From Acidobacteriaceae bacterium (GTDB taxonomy: Bacteria > Acidobacteriota > Terriglobia > Terriglobales > Acidobacteriaceae): a stretch of 64,000 nucleotides of DNA. Below the pieces are notes generated by a model. The model worked only from the letters and a program-made list of their open reading frames with translations, was not told the DNA's origin and made no database searches. Below, piece by piece: positions 52,019-61,738 of the stretch. The stretch is from assembly GCA_027452245.1 (NCBI GenBank), contig DAIDGW010000209.1:23143-87142 (forward strand), given 5' to 3'. Numbering within the stretch: position 1 is the stretch's first letter; every line of letters begins with the position of its first letter. The translations under genes and the position numbers were made by a program.

Positions 52019-54193
52019 ATGCGTCTGCCCAAAATCCAACCAGTTCCCCTCCGGCGGGCAATCGATAAATACTTCGAATTGTCGCTGTACCTGCTTGTTT
52101 TCACGGGATTTGGAACACTTGCCAGCACCGGCGGGCTCGATCTCCCCACCGTCGTTCTGGTGATCGCTGCGCTGGCTATCCGGGGTTATCTACTGGTAAA
52201 AAAGCGCAATCTGGTCATCTCTGAGCGCTGGACCACCCCGCTGACCATTGTCTATTTCCTCTTCTTTGCCATCGATTTCCTATTCCTGTCGCGAAGTTTT
52301 CTGAGCGCAACTGTGCATCTTGCACTGTTCGCTGTCGTGATTCGCATGTTTTCCATTCGTCGCGACCGCGATGAGGTCATGCTCGCGATCCTTGCGTTCT
52401 TGATGGTTCTGGCATCAGCGGTGCTAACCGTCGACAGCGTATTCCTGGTCTTCTTCGCCGTGTTCATGCTGGTGGCGGTGATGACCTTCGTCCTCCTGGA
52501 AATGCGCCGTTCCGCCAAGAATGCAGAGATCCAAGCGCGCCATTCGAATGATCCTGGCGAGCATCGCCACTTGGCATTTTCTTTGACCCGCCTCGCTCCT
52601 CTGCTGATGGTGCTCATTCTGGTCGGCGGGTTAATGATCTTCTTCCTTCTGCCGCGCATGTCTACGGGCTATCTGAACGCCTACTCAATGGGTACCGACC
52701 TCTCCACCGGATTCAGCGATCACGTGCAACTGGGACAGATCGGCCAAATCCAGCAGTCAAATTCCCCGGTGATGCACATCCAGATCGACGGCGACAGCGT
52801 TGGCCGTTACAGCTTGTATTGGCGGGGAGTAGCCCTGTCTAACTTTGATGGACAGAGCTGGTCTCATCCCCACCAGCAATTTATTGCCGAGCGCATTTCG
52901 GATGATTCCTTCGAGATTCCATCCGTAGAGATCAACACCGGGGCTGTAGCGACCTGGCAGCACCCGATCCACTACCGCGTCGTGATGGAGCCGATCGGGA
53001 CTAACATTTTTTTCCTTGCGCCCCTCCCTCGCCGCGTAAGTGGCCCTTACCAGATGATCTCGGTCGACAGCGGTGGAAGTGTCTACGACATGGATGAGCG
53101 GCATCCAATAAGCGGCTACGGGGCGGATTCCGACATCGGACGGCCTTCCCCGTCGCAACTGCGAGCGGTCGAGGCACGTTTTAGCTCTCCGTATCTCACC
53201 CCGTACCTTCGACTTCCCGATGTCGATCCGCGGGTGCGCTCACTTGCCCTCCAGATCACCGGATCCGCTTCCAACAACTATGACCGGGCTGAAGCCTTGG
53301 AAAACTATCTCAGATCGCATTACGGATACACCCTCCAACTGCCGCGCACGCGGGTGAGGGACCCGATTGCGAATTTCCTTTTTGAGAGGAAGCGTGGGCA
53401 CTGCGAATACTTCGCCTCTGCAATGGCAGTGATGCTGCGGACGCTCGGCATTCCTTCACGCCTGGTGAATGGATTTCGCAGCGATGAATTCAACGACATC
53501 ACGGGTAATTACATCGTCCGCGCCAAAGATGCTCATTCCTGGGTCGAAGTGTATTTCCCGGGATATGGCTGGCAGACTTTCGATCCCACCCCCGGTGGCG
53601 CGATCCAAACTCCGCAAGGATGGGGACGTCTGGGTCTATATCTGGATGCCGCCACTTCCTTTTGGCAGGAATGGATCATTAGCTACGACTCCTCCCATCA
53701 GTACGTTCTGGGACGAGCGGCGCTTAGCGGGGCGCGAAATTCGGCAGATCACACGCGAGCATGGGCACGGTTGAAATACGAATCGTGGGTCGCTTGGGCA
53801 CGCCGATCGCAAACTCGTCTGCAGCACTCCTACTGGAGCTGGGTCCTTGCTGGTTCGAGCTTGCTGATTGGGATAGTTCTCCTGGCGAACCTGAGCCGAA
53901 TACTGCTCTGGTTGCGACAACGATGGCTAACCGCTCATCCCGAGCGCTCGCCGAGCAACGCGGCCGCAATGTGGTATGAACGTATGCTTCGGGTAGTCGC
54001 GCGCCGGTCCCTGCATAAGCGCTTGACGCAGACGCCGCGTGAATTTGTTAATACTGTTTCGGAAGAGCCTCTGCGTACGACGATCTCTGAATTCACCGAA
54101 GCCTACGAACTGGCCCGCTTCGGGGAATCAAGAGACGATGCAATGCGTTTATCCAGGTTGTATGAAGAAGTTGAATCTGCAGTGAAGAAATAA
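52019..54193 (+). CDS. TgpA-like membrane transglutaminase
   Basis: About 724 residues. The first about 210 residues are a DUF3488-type membrane domain with six to seven TM helices. A large periplasmic part holds RGHCEYFASAMAVMLRTLGIPSRLVNGF with the catalytic Cys and DAHSWVEVYFPGYGWQTFDPTPGG with His and Asp. One more TM helix (about 625-645) and a cytoplasmic DUF4129-like tail with RSLHKRLTQTPREFVNTV follow. The length and order match TgpA proteins. I chose ATG 52019; TTG 51980 adds 13 residues. It follows the GAF-TonB gene by 130 bases, with a small GGTGC/GCACC hairpin between (51938-51952). Confidence 0.9.
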   Translation: MRLPKIQPVPLRRAIDKYFELSLYLLVFTGFGTLASTGGLDLPTVVLVIAALAIRGYLLVKKRNLVISERWTTPLTIVYFLFFAIDFLFLSRSFLSATVHLALFAVVIRMFSIRRDRDEVMLAILAFLMVLASAVLTVDSVFLVFFAVFMLVAVMTFVLLEMRRSAKNAEIQARHSNDPGEHRHLAFSLTRLAPLLMVLILVGGLMIFFLLPRMSTGYLNAYSMGTDLSTGFSDHVQLGQIGQIQQSNSPVMHIQIDGDSVGRYSLYWRGVALSNFDGQSWSHPHQQFIAERISDDSFEIPSVEINTGAVATWQHPIHYRVVMEPIGTNIFFLAPLPRRVSGPYQMISVDSGGSVYDMDERHPISGYGADSDIGRPSPSQLRAVEARFSSPYLTPYLRLPDVDPRVRSLALQITGSASNNYDRAEALENYLRSHYGYTLQLPRTRVRDPIANFLFERKRGHCEYFASAMAVMLRTLGIPSRLVNGFRSDEFNDITGNYIVRAKDAHSWVEVYFPGYGWQTFDPTPGGAIQTPQGWGRLGLYLDAATSFWQEWIISYDSSHQYVLGRAALSGARNSADHTRAWARLKYESWVAWARRSQTRLQHSYWSWVLAGSSLLIGIVLLANLSRILLWLRQRWLTAHPERSPSNAAAMWYERMLRVVARRSLHKRLTQTPREFVNTVSEEPLRTTISEFTEAYELARFGESRDDAMRLSRLYEEVESAVKK

Positions 54194-54215
54194 GCCGCGT
54201 TGCGGAATCAGACAC

Positions 54216-55271
54216 TTACGTCAGCAGGCTGGCACCTTGAATGTCCCATGAAAGATGGTGTACCGCCGTCGTGGTCGCAAGAACAGCAGAGCGCCCCGGA
54301 GCAAAGGTCAGACCAACCAAGCCTTGCCCTGAAACTTCCAGGCTGGCGCTGCCCTCAGGGGTAACCTTCACGATTCCGCGCTTCCCCGACAGCGAAGCTG
54401 CGACATAAAGATTTCCGGCTGCATCGAATGCCAGCCCCTGCGGACGTCCAAGTCCCCGATAAAAAGTACTCACCGTACCGTGGGGATCGATGCGGTAAAT
54501 CGCGTCAAAGCTGGAAGTAGTCGGCCCGGTGACAAATAGTTCGCCATTGGCGGCAAACGCCAGGTGATAGGCAGAGACACTCGGTTCCAGGGTCGCGAAG
54601 ACAAAGACCTGCTGCTCACGCGAGATCTTGAATATCGTCCCGCTGCGATCCCCGACATATAGATTCTCTTCAGCGTCGAAAGCGATGCCGGTGGCGATGC
54701 CCATGCCTTCAGCATAAGTGGTCATGGTTCCGTTGGCTGCCACCCGGTAGACCGCTCCGTCAAATCGCGAAGAAACATACATCTGCCCGCCGCGGTCGAA
54801 CGCAATCGATGTCGCATTCATCATCTCTGCGACAAATGGCTTTACCGCATAGTTCGTATCGATTTTGAAGATCGATACCGGAACTTTCTGGCCGCGCGAT
54901 CCCGAGAACGTTGTGTAAATATTGCCTTCGGCGTCAATCGCCGGATTTGTGACAGGGTGCAGATTTTCCGCAATGGGAACAGCTACCCTCACTTCCTGCG
55001 AATTGCTGTTGTGGCCATTTGTCGAGACCACGACGGGTCCCGAAGTGGCTCCGTCAGGCACGCGGGCAACGAGAAATCCATCCGAACTGACAACGACTGC
55101 TCCCTGTACATCACCGAAACGCACGTGCGGTCGTTGTAACTCTTGCGGGCGAAGACCGGATCCGCTGATCCTGATTTCCCCTCCCGCAAGCGCAAAGGCG
55201 GGATGGATTCCCTCAATGTGGGGAGCGCCATTCACACTCTTCTTACCCAGAATCCGATCGGAAAAGGCCAT
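54216..55271 (-). CDS. IPT/TIG plus NHL-type beta-propeller protein
   Basis: A 351-residue protein. Residues about 18-95 form an IPT/TIG Ig-like domain (IEGIHPAFALAGGEIRISGSGL). Residues 105-350 form NHL/SMP-30-like blades, such as TSIAFDRGGQMYVSSRFDGAVYRV, TGIAFDAEENLYVGDRSGTIFKI and QGLAFDAAGNLYVAASLSGKRGIVKV. No signal peptide is present, so it may be cytosolic or use a non-classical route. It starts 40 bases after pgpA and may be the last gene of the rimO-yacG-pgpA transcription unit. Confidence 0.82.
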   Translation of the reverse strand: MAFSDRILGKKSVNGAPHIEGIHPAFALAGGEIRISGSGLRPQELQRPHVRFGDVQGAVVVSSDGFLVARVPDGATSGPVVVSTNGHNSNSQEVRVAVPIAENLHPVTNPAIDAEGNIYTTFSGSRGQKVPVSIFKIDTNYAVKPFVAEMMNATSIAFDRGGQMYVSSRFDGAVYRVAANGTMTTYAEGMGIATGIAFDAEENLYVGDRSGTIFKISREQQVFVFATLEPSVSAYHLAFAANGELFVTGPTTSSFDAIYRIDPHGTVSTFYRGLGRPQGLAFDAAGNLYVAASLSGKRGIVKVTPEGSASLEVSGQGLVGLTFAPGRSAVLATTTAVHHLSWDIQGASLLT

Positions 55272-55311
55272 GCAGATTTATTTTAGCGATTTGGAACACC
55301 AAACGTCGCTA

Positions 55312-55845
55312 CTACCTTAGTAGACCAAAATGTAGCAGAAGATGCACCCCGATAAAGGCATAAAGTCCCGCAGCAAGATCGTCGATTACGATGCCAAACC
55401 CTGCCGGCAGCTTCTCCAGTTGACGGACGGGAGGGGGCTTGACGATATCAAAAGCGCGAAAGAGCACAAAGGCCACTAAGGCGGCCTTCCAGACCAGCGG
55501 AGCCGCCATGAGTGCGATCAATTGGCCAGCAACTTCATCAATGACCACAAATTGTGGATCTTTGATCCCGCTGCTCTCAGACACCTCCGTTGCCGCCGGG
55601 ATACCGATCAGGACAACAACCGCAACAGCTACGACCGTCACGATCGGGTTGATATCCTCTCGCCAGCCGTATCCTGCTCCCATCCACAGCAACACGGTCA
55701 CGGCCGACGCCCAGGTTCCCGGCCCCGGGCGCAGGTGCCCGACACCGCAAACTGTAGCTACCGCCGAGGCCCAGAGCGGGCATCGGCCCTCTTTGCCGCC
55801 GTTGATCTGCCTCTCCATGGAAGTCATCTTCGTGAGTGCGGCCAC
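55312..55845 (-). CDS. pgpA: Phosphatidylglycerophosphatase A
   Basis: A 177-residue membrane enzyme removing phosphate from phosphatidylglycerol phosphate. VCGVGHLRPGPGTWASAV is the conserved GxGxxPxxPGTxGS-like start, VIDEVAGQLIAL holds the catalytic acidic residues, and FRAFDIVKPPPVRQLEKLPAGFGIVIDDLAAGLYA is the family end motif. About four TM helices. The start is read as GTG 55845 with AGGA upstream, five bases after the yacG stop; ATG 55827 or 55818 are alternatives. It provides phosphatidylglycerol, the substrate of cardiolipin synthase. Confidence 0.93.
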   Translation of the reverse strand: MAALTKMTSMERQINGGKEGRCPLWASAVATVCGVGHLRPGPGTWASAVTVLLWMGAGYGWREDINPIVTVVAVAVVVLIGIPAATEVSESSGIKDPQFVVIDEVAGQLIALMAAPLVWKAALVAFVLFRAFDIVKPPPVRQLEKLPAGFGIVIDDLAAGLYAFIGVHLLLHFGLLR

Positions 55846-55850
55846 ATGTC

Positions 55851-56060
55851 CTACTCGCGATGACGACCCTCAGGACCGCCATCCTGAACTGATTCTTCGG
55901 TGTCGCCGGTCGGAGAAGAGATTACATATCCGCCGCTCGCCCATTTGCCCAGATCGATGGTGCGACAACGCTCGCTGCAGAAAGGAAATTCGGAACTCGC
56001 GCGCCTCACCTCCGTCTTGCAGATGGGGCATCGAACCGTGGCCGTTCGCTTGCGTGGCAT
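55851..56060 (-). CDS. yacG: YacG-type zinc-ribbon protein (DNA gyrase inhibitor family)
   Basis: A 69-residue protein. [10 protein letters not shown] and [23 protein letters not shown] match YacG, with four cysteines for one zinc. YacG binds and inhibits DNA gyrase in E. coli. ATG 56060 is the start, since the family pattern begins there; the longer upstream reading frame overlaps the rimO coding end and is not conserved-looking. It lies between rimO (34 bases) and pgpA (5 bases) on the same strand. The last 25 residues are a variable acidic tail. Confidence 0.9.
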   Translation of the reverse strand: MPRKRTATVRCPICKTEVRRASSEFPFCSERCRTIDLGKWASGGYVISSPTGDTEESVQDGGPEGRHRE

Positions 56061-56094
56061 ATTTGACGCCTGTTTGGGACGACTCTGGAACTGA

Positions 56095-57585
56095 TCAGTT
56101 TTCAATGATCCGTGCCACCAAATCGTAATCGTGGGACTCTGTAATCTCGCAGCGGTAGAACTTTCCCGGGATCGGTTCGACGCCTTCTGGTACGTCATTG
56201 ACCAAGACTTTTCCGTCAATCTCCGGAGCATGCATTGCTGTTCGCCCCTCGAGCAGCAACGGACTTTCCTCGGATTCTCCTTCGAGTAGCAGATCAAATT
56301 CTCGGCCTACGAGAGATTTCTTCTTTTTCTTGCTGATTTGCCGCTGAATGCTCATTAGGTGCTTGCGCCGGCGTTCGATCTCCCGCGTTGAAAGTTTATT
56401 TTCGAGGGCAAATGCGGAAGCGCCTTCCTGATCTGAGTAGGCGAACACTCCCATCCAATCAAACTGCGCCTCTTTGACAAAATCGCACAAGTCCCCAAAC
56501 TCCTTCTCTGTCTCGCCGGGAAATCCCACAATGAAGGAAGTTCTAAGGGTCAGATCCCGAATATTGCGGCGCATTTTCGCAATGGATTTGAGAAAAACTT
56601 CCGCGCCACCACCACGCTTCATTCGTTTCAGCGTCACGGAAGACGCGTGTTGTAAAGGGACATCCATGTACGAGCAGATCTTTTCGTGCCTCGCGATAGT
56701 CTCCAGCAACCTGCCCGTGATCTTGTTTGGATAGGCGTATAGGAAGCGGATCCAGCGAAGTTCCTCGATGGCTGCCAGTTTTTCCAGCAATAATGCCAGC
56801 CCATCTTTCAGGCCAAAATCTTCGCCGTAACAAGTTGTGTCCTGACCAATGAGAGTAACTTCGCGAACCCCGCTGGCGGCTAAACGTTCCGCCTCGGCTA
56901 TGACTGATTCAAATCGCCTGGAGCGAAACTTCCCCCTTAATTGGGGAATGATGCAGAAGCTGCAGGGATGATCGCAGCCTTCCGCAACCTTGATATAGGC
57001 CATATATCCGGGTGTCGCTAGTTTGCGCGGTGTCGCCTCGTCATATAAATAATTCGGCAGATCCGCGACTGCCCCATCCCACGACTCCCGCGAAAAGCGC
57101 CCTTGCGCTGCACGAACATCGCCTTCTGGGCGGGATTGCAGAACTACGAACGGGGAAGCAGAGCGTGTCGGCGACAAATTCACGCCTGTGGCAGAAAGAA
57201 TCTTGTACAGTTCCCCCGTGCCAACGACCGCATCGACCTCCGGAATATCCTTGCGAATCTGCTCCCGGAAGCGCTCGACCAGACACCCGGCCACAACCAG
57301 TTTTTTGGCTTTGCCACCGGTTTTGTGCCCAGCCATCTCCAGGATCGTGTTCACCGATTCCCGCTGTGCGCTCTCAATGAACGAACAAGTGTTCACGACA
57401 ATAACATCTGCGTCTTCAGCCTGGGTGGTCAGTTCGGCACCCGCCTGCTCCAGCATGCCCATCATTACCTCGCTGTCAACAAGGTTCTTGGGGCATCCTA
57501 GGCTGACGAACCCCACCTTCTGCCTACTTTCATCTTTTCGGATTGAAGCCGAAGGGGCTTCTACGGTTCGTTCGCTTAAGGACAT
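56095..57585 (-). CDS. rimO: Ribosomal protein S12 methylthiotransferase
   Basis: A 496-residue radical SAM enzyme adding a methylthio group to Asp of ribosomal protein S12. An N-terminal MTTase domain with three cysteines ([29 protein letters not shown]) precedes the radical SAM domain with [11 protein letters not shown], and a C-terminal TRAM domain ([15 protein letters not shown] onward). FSRRFESV-type residues and [11 protein letters not shown] are RimO rather than MiaB-like. The length is somewhat above the usual 440-450 because of an insertion near residues 150-195. ATG 57585 is preferred to TTG 57612. Confidence 0.94.
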   Translation of the reverse strand: MSLSERTVEAPSASIRKDESRQKVGFVSLGCPKNLVDSEVMMGMLEQAGAELTTQAEDADVIVVNTCSFIESAQRESVNTILEMAGHKTGGKAKKLVVAGCLVERFREQIRKDIPEVDAVVGTGELYKILSATGVNLSPTRSASPFVVLQSRPEGDVRAAQGRFSRESWDGAVADLPNYLYDEATPRKLATPGYMAYIKVAEGCDHPCSFCIIPQLRGKFRSRRFESVIAEAERLAASGVREVTLIGQDTTCYGEDFGLKDGLALLLEKLAAIEELRWIRFLYAYPNKITGRLLETIARHEKICSYMDVPLQHASSVTLKRMKRGGGAEVFLKSIAKMRRNIRDLTLRTSFIVGFPGETEKEFGDLCDFVKEAQFDWMGVFAYSDQEGASAFALENKLSTREIERRRKHLMSIQRQISKKKKKSLVGREFDLLLEGESEESPLLLEGRTAMHAPEIDGKVLVNDVPEGVEPIPGKFYRCEITESHDYDLVARIIEN

Positions 57586-57749
57586 GAATCTACTTATTTT
57601 AACATCGCCCAAGCATCATCTTCTGGGTCTGAGCGGGCCCGGGGATGAACCCTGAAAGGCAGCGTCCCACAGGCAAAAACTCGCACCTGCCGTGCTAACC
57701 TGAGCCTTACCGCCGTACAACTTACGCGTTCGCTTCTGGGGGAGGCTGA

Positions 57750-58388
57750 ATGTCTGGGACCCGGCTTTGGAGCGTGGCCATCGCGGCTGTCGTCCTGTTC
57801 ACGGCTTCGGCGCGAGCCCAAGATCAGAAGAATGAACTGGCGGGTCTCTTCGGAAGAACCATCATCAGCGACCAGGGTCTGGGGGGGTTGAATGCTTCGG
57901 TCTTCAATCCATTCGTTCGATCTGGCGCCGGATTTAGTTTCCAGGTGAACTATGCCAGGCATGTTTGGCAAACGGGAATCGTCGGTCTCTCCGCCGAGGT
58001 TCCGGTCATGCTTAATCCCGACGAAGACCTGAATTCTGGGGCTAATGTGGTACCAAGCGGATACCGGCAGTTCTTTCTGACTCCCAGTGCACGCCTTAAC
58101 TTGTTCCCTTCTACATCCGTATCCCCGTGGGTCAGTATCGGCGGCGGATTCGCGCATTTCAGCGAGGCCAGCCAACTGCTCTACGGAGGACCGAATCCCG
58201 GAAAGTCTACAAATTCAGGTGTGCTGCAGAGCGGAGTTGGATTAGACGTGAAACTCTTGCACTCATTGGCGATTCGCGGAGAATTCCGCGACTTCTGGTC
58301 AGGCACGCCCGATCTTCCCCTTGCGGCGACGGGAAAGACACGCCAGCATAATTACTTTGTCGGCCTGGGCGTTGTATGGCGCTTCTAG
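57750..58388 (+). CDS. Outer-membrane beta-barrel protein
   Basis: A 212-residue exported protein. The signal peptide ends at ASARAQ (residue 24). Alternating hydrophobic strands (GFSFQVNYARHVWQ, VGLSAEVPVML, FFLTPSARLNLF, VSPWVSIGGGFAHF) end with LGVVWRF, the terminal aromatic signal for BAM insertion. An eight-stranded barrel is likely. It is divergent from rimO. GGGGGAGG precedes ATG 57750. Function unknown. Confidence 0.85.
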   Translation: MSGTRLWSVAIAAVVLFTASARAQDQKNELAGLFGRTIISDQGLGGLNASVFNPFVRSGAGFSFQVNYARHVWQTGIVGLSAEVPVMLNPDEDLNSGANVVPSGYRQFFLTPSARLNLFPSTSVSPWVSIGGGFAHFSEASQLLYGGPNPGKSTNSGVLQSGVGLDVKLLHSLAIRGEFRDFWSGTPDLPLAATGKTRQHNYFVGLGVVWRF

Positions 58389-58472
58389 GTGCAATTCCAA
58401 CTTTGTTGATGATGACTGGCTGTCCCCCGATTCTTTACGCCGAATCAGCGATTTCCTTTAAACTTTAAACGC

Positions 58473-59717
58473 GTGAACGCTGAAATCATCGCGGTCGGCT
58501 CAGAGTTGCTCACTCCATTTCGCAGCGACACGAATTCCCTGTTCTTGACCGAACAACTCAATCGTTTGGGCGTGCCGGTCGTCCTCAAATCCATTGTTGG
58601 AGACAATCTGGGCCGCCTCGTTACCGCCGTCCAACACGCGGTATCTCGCAGCGACATTGTTGTGCTCAGCGGCGGTCTGGGACCTACAGAGGACGACCTA
58701 ACGCGAGAAGCAGTTGCCGAAGCGCTTGGGCGGAAATTGAGCCGTGATCCCGAGATCCTCACGCAGTTGCAGGCGCGCTTCGCTTCGCGCGGTTGGAAGA
58801 TGGCGCCGAACAATGCCAAACAGGCGGATGTCATCGAGGGCGCAACAGTTCTGCCCAACGTCAATGGCACTGCTTCAGGACAGTGGATTACCGGCGTATT
58901 CGAAGGAAAAGATCGCATTATCATCCTGTTCCCCGGCCCTCCCCATGAACTCAAAGCCCTGTTCGAATCGGAAGTGCGGGAGCGCCTCCGCGCCAAGCTT
59001 CCGCTCGCCTTCCTGGCTTCCCGTGTACTGAAAATTGCCATGCTCGGGGAATCTCACGTCGACGCGCGTATTGCACCCATCTACAAGAAACATCCGGAGG
59101 TGGAGACCACGATTCTTGCAGGCCCCGGGGAGATTCAGGTCCATTTCATTGCCCAGGCGAGATCCCTTGATGTAGCCCAGGAAAGAGTTGACCTTGTGGC
59201 GGACCAGGTTGAGGACGAACTGGACGATGCGGTTTTCTCTCGCAACGGCGAGTCCCTCGAACAAATCGTCGGCTATTGGCTACAGATGCGTAATGCCACC
59301 CTGGCCGTCGCGGAGTCCTGCACTGGAGGCCTGCTGGCTGAGCGCATCACCTCCATCAGCGGCAGTTCCCGATATTTTCTGGGCGGCGCAATCGTGTACT
59401 CGAATCAACTCAAAACAGAACTCGCTGGCGTCCCCGAGCACATGATCGAACGGCATGGCGCGGTTAGCCGCGAAGTGGCAGCCGCCCTGGCAGAAGGTAT
59501 TCGCTATCGCTGTGAGGCATCTTACGGCGTGGGCATCACCGGGGTCGCCGGACCACAAGGAGGAACCCCGGAAAAGCCGGTGGGCCTGGTGTTCATAGCC
59601 ATTGCAAGCGATTCCGGAACGGAAGTAGCGCAGAGAACTTTTGCCGGAGACCGTCGCCGCGTCCGCTCCTTCACTACCACCATGGCTCTGGATATGCTGA
59701 GAAAAAAAATGATGTGA
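58473..59717 (+). CDS. cinA: CinA-family competence/damage-inducible protein
   Basis: A 414-residue protein. The N-terminal half (1-170) is a MoCF-like domain with AEIIAVGSELLTPFRSDTNSLFL and LSGGLGPTEDDLTREAVAEAL; bacterial members hydrolyse ADP-ribose or related nucleotides. The C-terminal half (about 255-414) is the nicotinamide-nucleotide amidase domain with AVAESCTGGLLAERITSISGSSRYFLGG, and GVGITGVAGPQGGTPEKPVGLVFIAI. The start is GTG 58473. Both domains are complete. Confidence 0.94.
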   Translation: MNAEIIAVGSELLTPFRSDTNSLFLTEQLNRLGVPVVLKSIVGDNLGRLVTAVQHAVSRSDIVVLSGGLGPTEDDLTREAVAEALGRKLSRDPEILTQLQARFASRGWKMAPNNAKQADVIEGATVLPNVNGTASGQWITGVFEGKDRIIILFPGPPHELKALFESEVRERLRAKLPLAFLASRVLKIAMLGESHVDARIAPIYKKHPEVETTILAGPGEIQVHFIAQARSLDVAQERVDLVADQVEDELDDAVFSRNGESLEQIVGYWLQMRNATLAVAESCTGGLLAERITSISGSSRYFLGGAIVYSNQLKTELAGVPEHMIERHGAVSREVAAALAEGIRYRCEASYGVGITGVAGPQGGTPEKPVGLVFIAIASDSGTEVAQRTFAGDRRRVRSFTTTMALDMLRKKMM

Positions 59718-59845
59718 GTCGTAACCGCTGGCCTGATGCTGTTCAGGTTCCCCTCGACTGCACCCGTAACGCAAACCGCTTGCACGGCACGTCCCGAACT
59801 GCTCAATTCCTTGAAGCCTCATCGCACCACGTAAGGTAATACCCA

Positions 59846-60580
59846 ATGGCGCATGAGAACGTTACGCTCATCATGGTGGATTTTACGCAAATGCTCGGAT
59901 TCTCTCTGCCCGACTGGCGTCAACTCACTTGCGTAGTGATGCTCTGCACCCTGCCCGGAACGCTTCTGGCGCAGGAACCAAGCAGCGCAATCCTCCATCC
60001 CCAGGGGAACGTCACGGTGAACGGCAATCCTGCCCCCGTATCTTGGACGCTGGCCAAAGATGACTCAGTGCAGACCAACGCACAAGGATTGGCAGAAATG
60101 GACGCCTCTGGTAGTTCTGTTTCAGTAGCTTCTGACACTCTCTTCTCCTACAACCAGGATGAACTCGCGCTCGCACACGGAACTTTGATGGTGAACACGA
60201 ACCGGCGACTCAAAGTTCGAGTCGGCTGCGTTACGATATGGCCCGTTAAGGATGCCTGGACAAAGTACGACGTCTCGGATGCCGATGGCAAAATCCACAT
60301 TGTGTCGCATCAGAGCGATGTCTACGTGGAGCGTGGCAGTAAAACTCAAGCGGCACTGAACAAGAAGGAGCAGAAAGATCGCTCCATCGTGCATCAAGGA
60401 GAGGAAACGACCCGCGAGGAACACTGCGTGGCGGCCGATTCGCCACAGGGTGCGAACGGTCCGATTCTTGATTCCACCCGTTGGAAACTGATCGGAATCG
60501 GTGCGGCCGCTCTCACCTGTATTGGCTTGTGCCGTCTCGAGGATCCAGTCAGCCCCTCCAGCCCTTCCAAGTCCCCGTAG
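59846..60580 (+). CDS. Exported FecR-like beta protein with C-terminal TM
   Basis: A 244-residue protein of unknown function. A hydrophobic segment ending in TLLAQEP (about residues 28-44) acts as a signal. Residues 50-190 are beta-rich and resemble FecR-type or autotransporter-like repeats (VQTNAQGLAEMDASGSSVSVASDT; LAHGTLMVNTNRRLKVRVG). A short hydrophobic helix (IGIGAAALTCIGLC) and a Pro/Ser tail end it. Ribosome site weak; the ATG at 59846 might be replaced by one at 59873. Confidence 0.65.
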   Translation: MAHENVTLIMVDFTQMLGFSLPDWRQLTCVVMLCTLPGTLLAQEPSSAILHPQGNVTVNGNPAPVSWTLAKDDSVQTNAQGLAEMDASGSSVSVASDTLFSYNQDELALAHGTLMVNTNRRLKVRVGCVTIWPVKDAWTKYDVSDADGKIHIVSHQSDVYVERGSKTQAALNKKEQKDRSIVHQGEETTREEHCVAADSPQGANGPILDSTRWKLIGIGAAALTCIGLCRLEDPVSPSSPSKSP

Positions 60581-60877
60581 ACATCCTCTGGCCCTCCCGA
60601 TTCTCTCTCTCGTCGCACGGGTCGCTAGCCATATAAATTTTCCATGCTTTATGTGGGCTTTGCTTTGGCGGGATGCATCCGAAACACAGTACATACCTTT
60701 CCATCTCACTGCCAAGTGATTGATTCGCTATATACTTACCTAAGGCTTCCACAGTATGGAGAACTGGCACGTGCCGTGCAAAAGTAAACGCGGAACCTGC
60801 GGTCGGCATCATTATTCCCGGGCACTCGTTAAAAGTTCTGCGCGGAAACGCGCTGCACGAAAGAAAGAAGGAGCTCT

Positions 60878-61612
60878 ATGAATCGCACTTCGTTAGTGAT
60901 ACTACTGGCGGGCAGCTTGGCGGCGACGGTCGGCTGCGCCAGTAAGAACTATGTCAAACAACAGACCACGCCTCTCATCAACAAGACCAACGAACTCGAT
61001 GATCTGACAGCCAAGAACAGCCGAGAAATTAAGGACGTCGACGCTCGCGCTCAGGCTGGCATTCAATCCGTGAATGCCAAGACCGCAGAGGTCGATCAGA
61101 AGGCGCAAGCAGCCAACCAGAATGCAACCTCCGCCCAGCAAACAGCCGACAACGCCAATACTCGCGTGGGCGTCCTGACAAATACGGTCGCCAATCTCGA
61201 CAACTATCATCCCGTGGCCGAGACTTCGGTAAAGTTCGGCTTTAACAAGGACAATCTCACGCCCAAGGCAAAGCAGGCTCTTGATCAGCTTGCGGCCAGC
61301 ATTTCCAACACCAAGGGATACATCATCACCCTGGAGGGTGGCACCGATTCGGTGGGCCCCGCAGATTACAATTACACGCTGAGTCAGCGCCGTGCCGATG
61401 CCGTTACCCAATACCTCGCTTCCAAGTACAACGTTCCGGCGCACAAAATTTATGTGATCGGCTTGGGCAAGGATAAGCCACTTGAGTCGAACAAGACCTC
61501 TGCCGGCCGTGCAGACAACCGGCGAGTCGACGTTCGCTTGATGACCAATGCGGCGGGTGAGAGTCAGCCAGCCCCGGCATCCACGAACGGCAGCAATCCA
61601 TCTTCAATGTAA
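60878..61612 (+). CDS. OmpA-family lipoprotein with Lpp-like coiled coil
   Basis: A 244-residue outer-membrane lipoprotein. The lipobox is ATVGCASK (Cys20). Residues 28-108 are an Ala/Asp/Asn-rich heptad coil like Lpp alanine zippers (KTAEVDQKAQAANQNATSAQ). Residues about 115-228 form an OmpA domain binding peptidoglycan: SVKFGFNKDNLTPKAKQALDQLA, GGTDSVGPADYNYTLSQRRADAV and SAGRADNRRVDVRLM, with the usual Asp and Arg residues. GGAG precedes ATG 60878, and a strong terminator follows. Confidence 0.93.
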   Translation: MNRTSLVILLAGSLAATVGCASKNYVKQQTTPLINKTNELDDLTAKNSREIKDVDARAQAGIQSVNAKTAEVDQKAQAANQNATSAQQTADNANTRVGVLTNTVANLDNYHPVAETSVKFGFNKDNLTPKAKQALDQLAASISNTKGYIITLEGGTDSVGPADYNYTLSQRRADAVTQYLASKYNVPAHKIYVIGLGKDKPLESNKTSAGRADNRRVDVRLMTNAAGESQPAPASTNGSNPSSM

Positions 61613-61647
61613 AGTTTCACTCCTCCTCCCCGGAGGACTTCGCCAAC

Positions 61648-61687
61648 CAGGCCGCTCAAACTCCCCCCTGAGCGGCCTGCATTTTTT
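61648..61687 (+). terminator. Rho-independent terminator after the OmpA lipoprotein
   Basis: CAGGCCGCTCA (61648-61658) and TGAGCGGCCTG (61669-61679) form an eleven-base stem with a ten-base loop, followed by CATTTTTT. Confidence 0.88.
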
Positions 61688-61738
61688 ATGAAATGCAGGG
61701 AAGCAGCAGGCAGATTCTTAGCGCGGTAAAATGAAAGC

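Noticed and set aside
57594..58175. Minus-strand frame opposite the beta-barrel gene
   Set aside because: A shadow of the plus-strand gene, which has a signal peptide, barrel strands and a C-terminal aromatic; the minus frame shows none.
60766..60775. Palindrome GGCACGTGCC upstream of the OmpA gene
   Set aside because: Ten-base palindromes are expected by chance at this length, and no matching regulator or second copy was seen.
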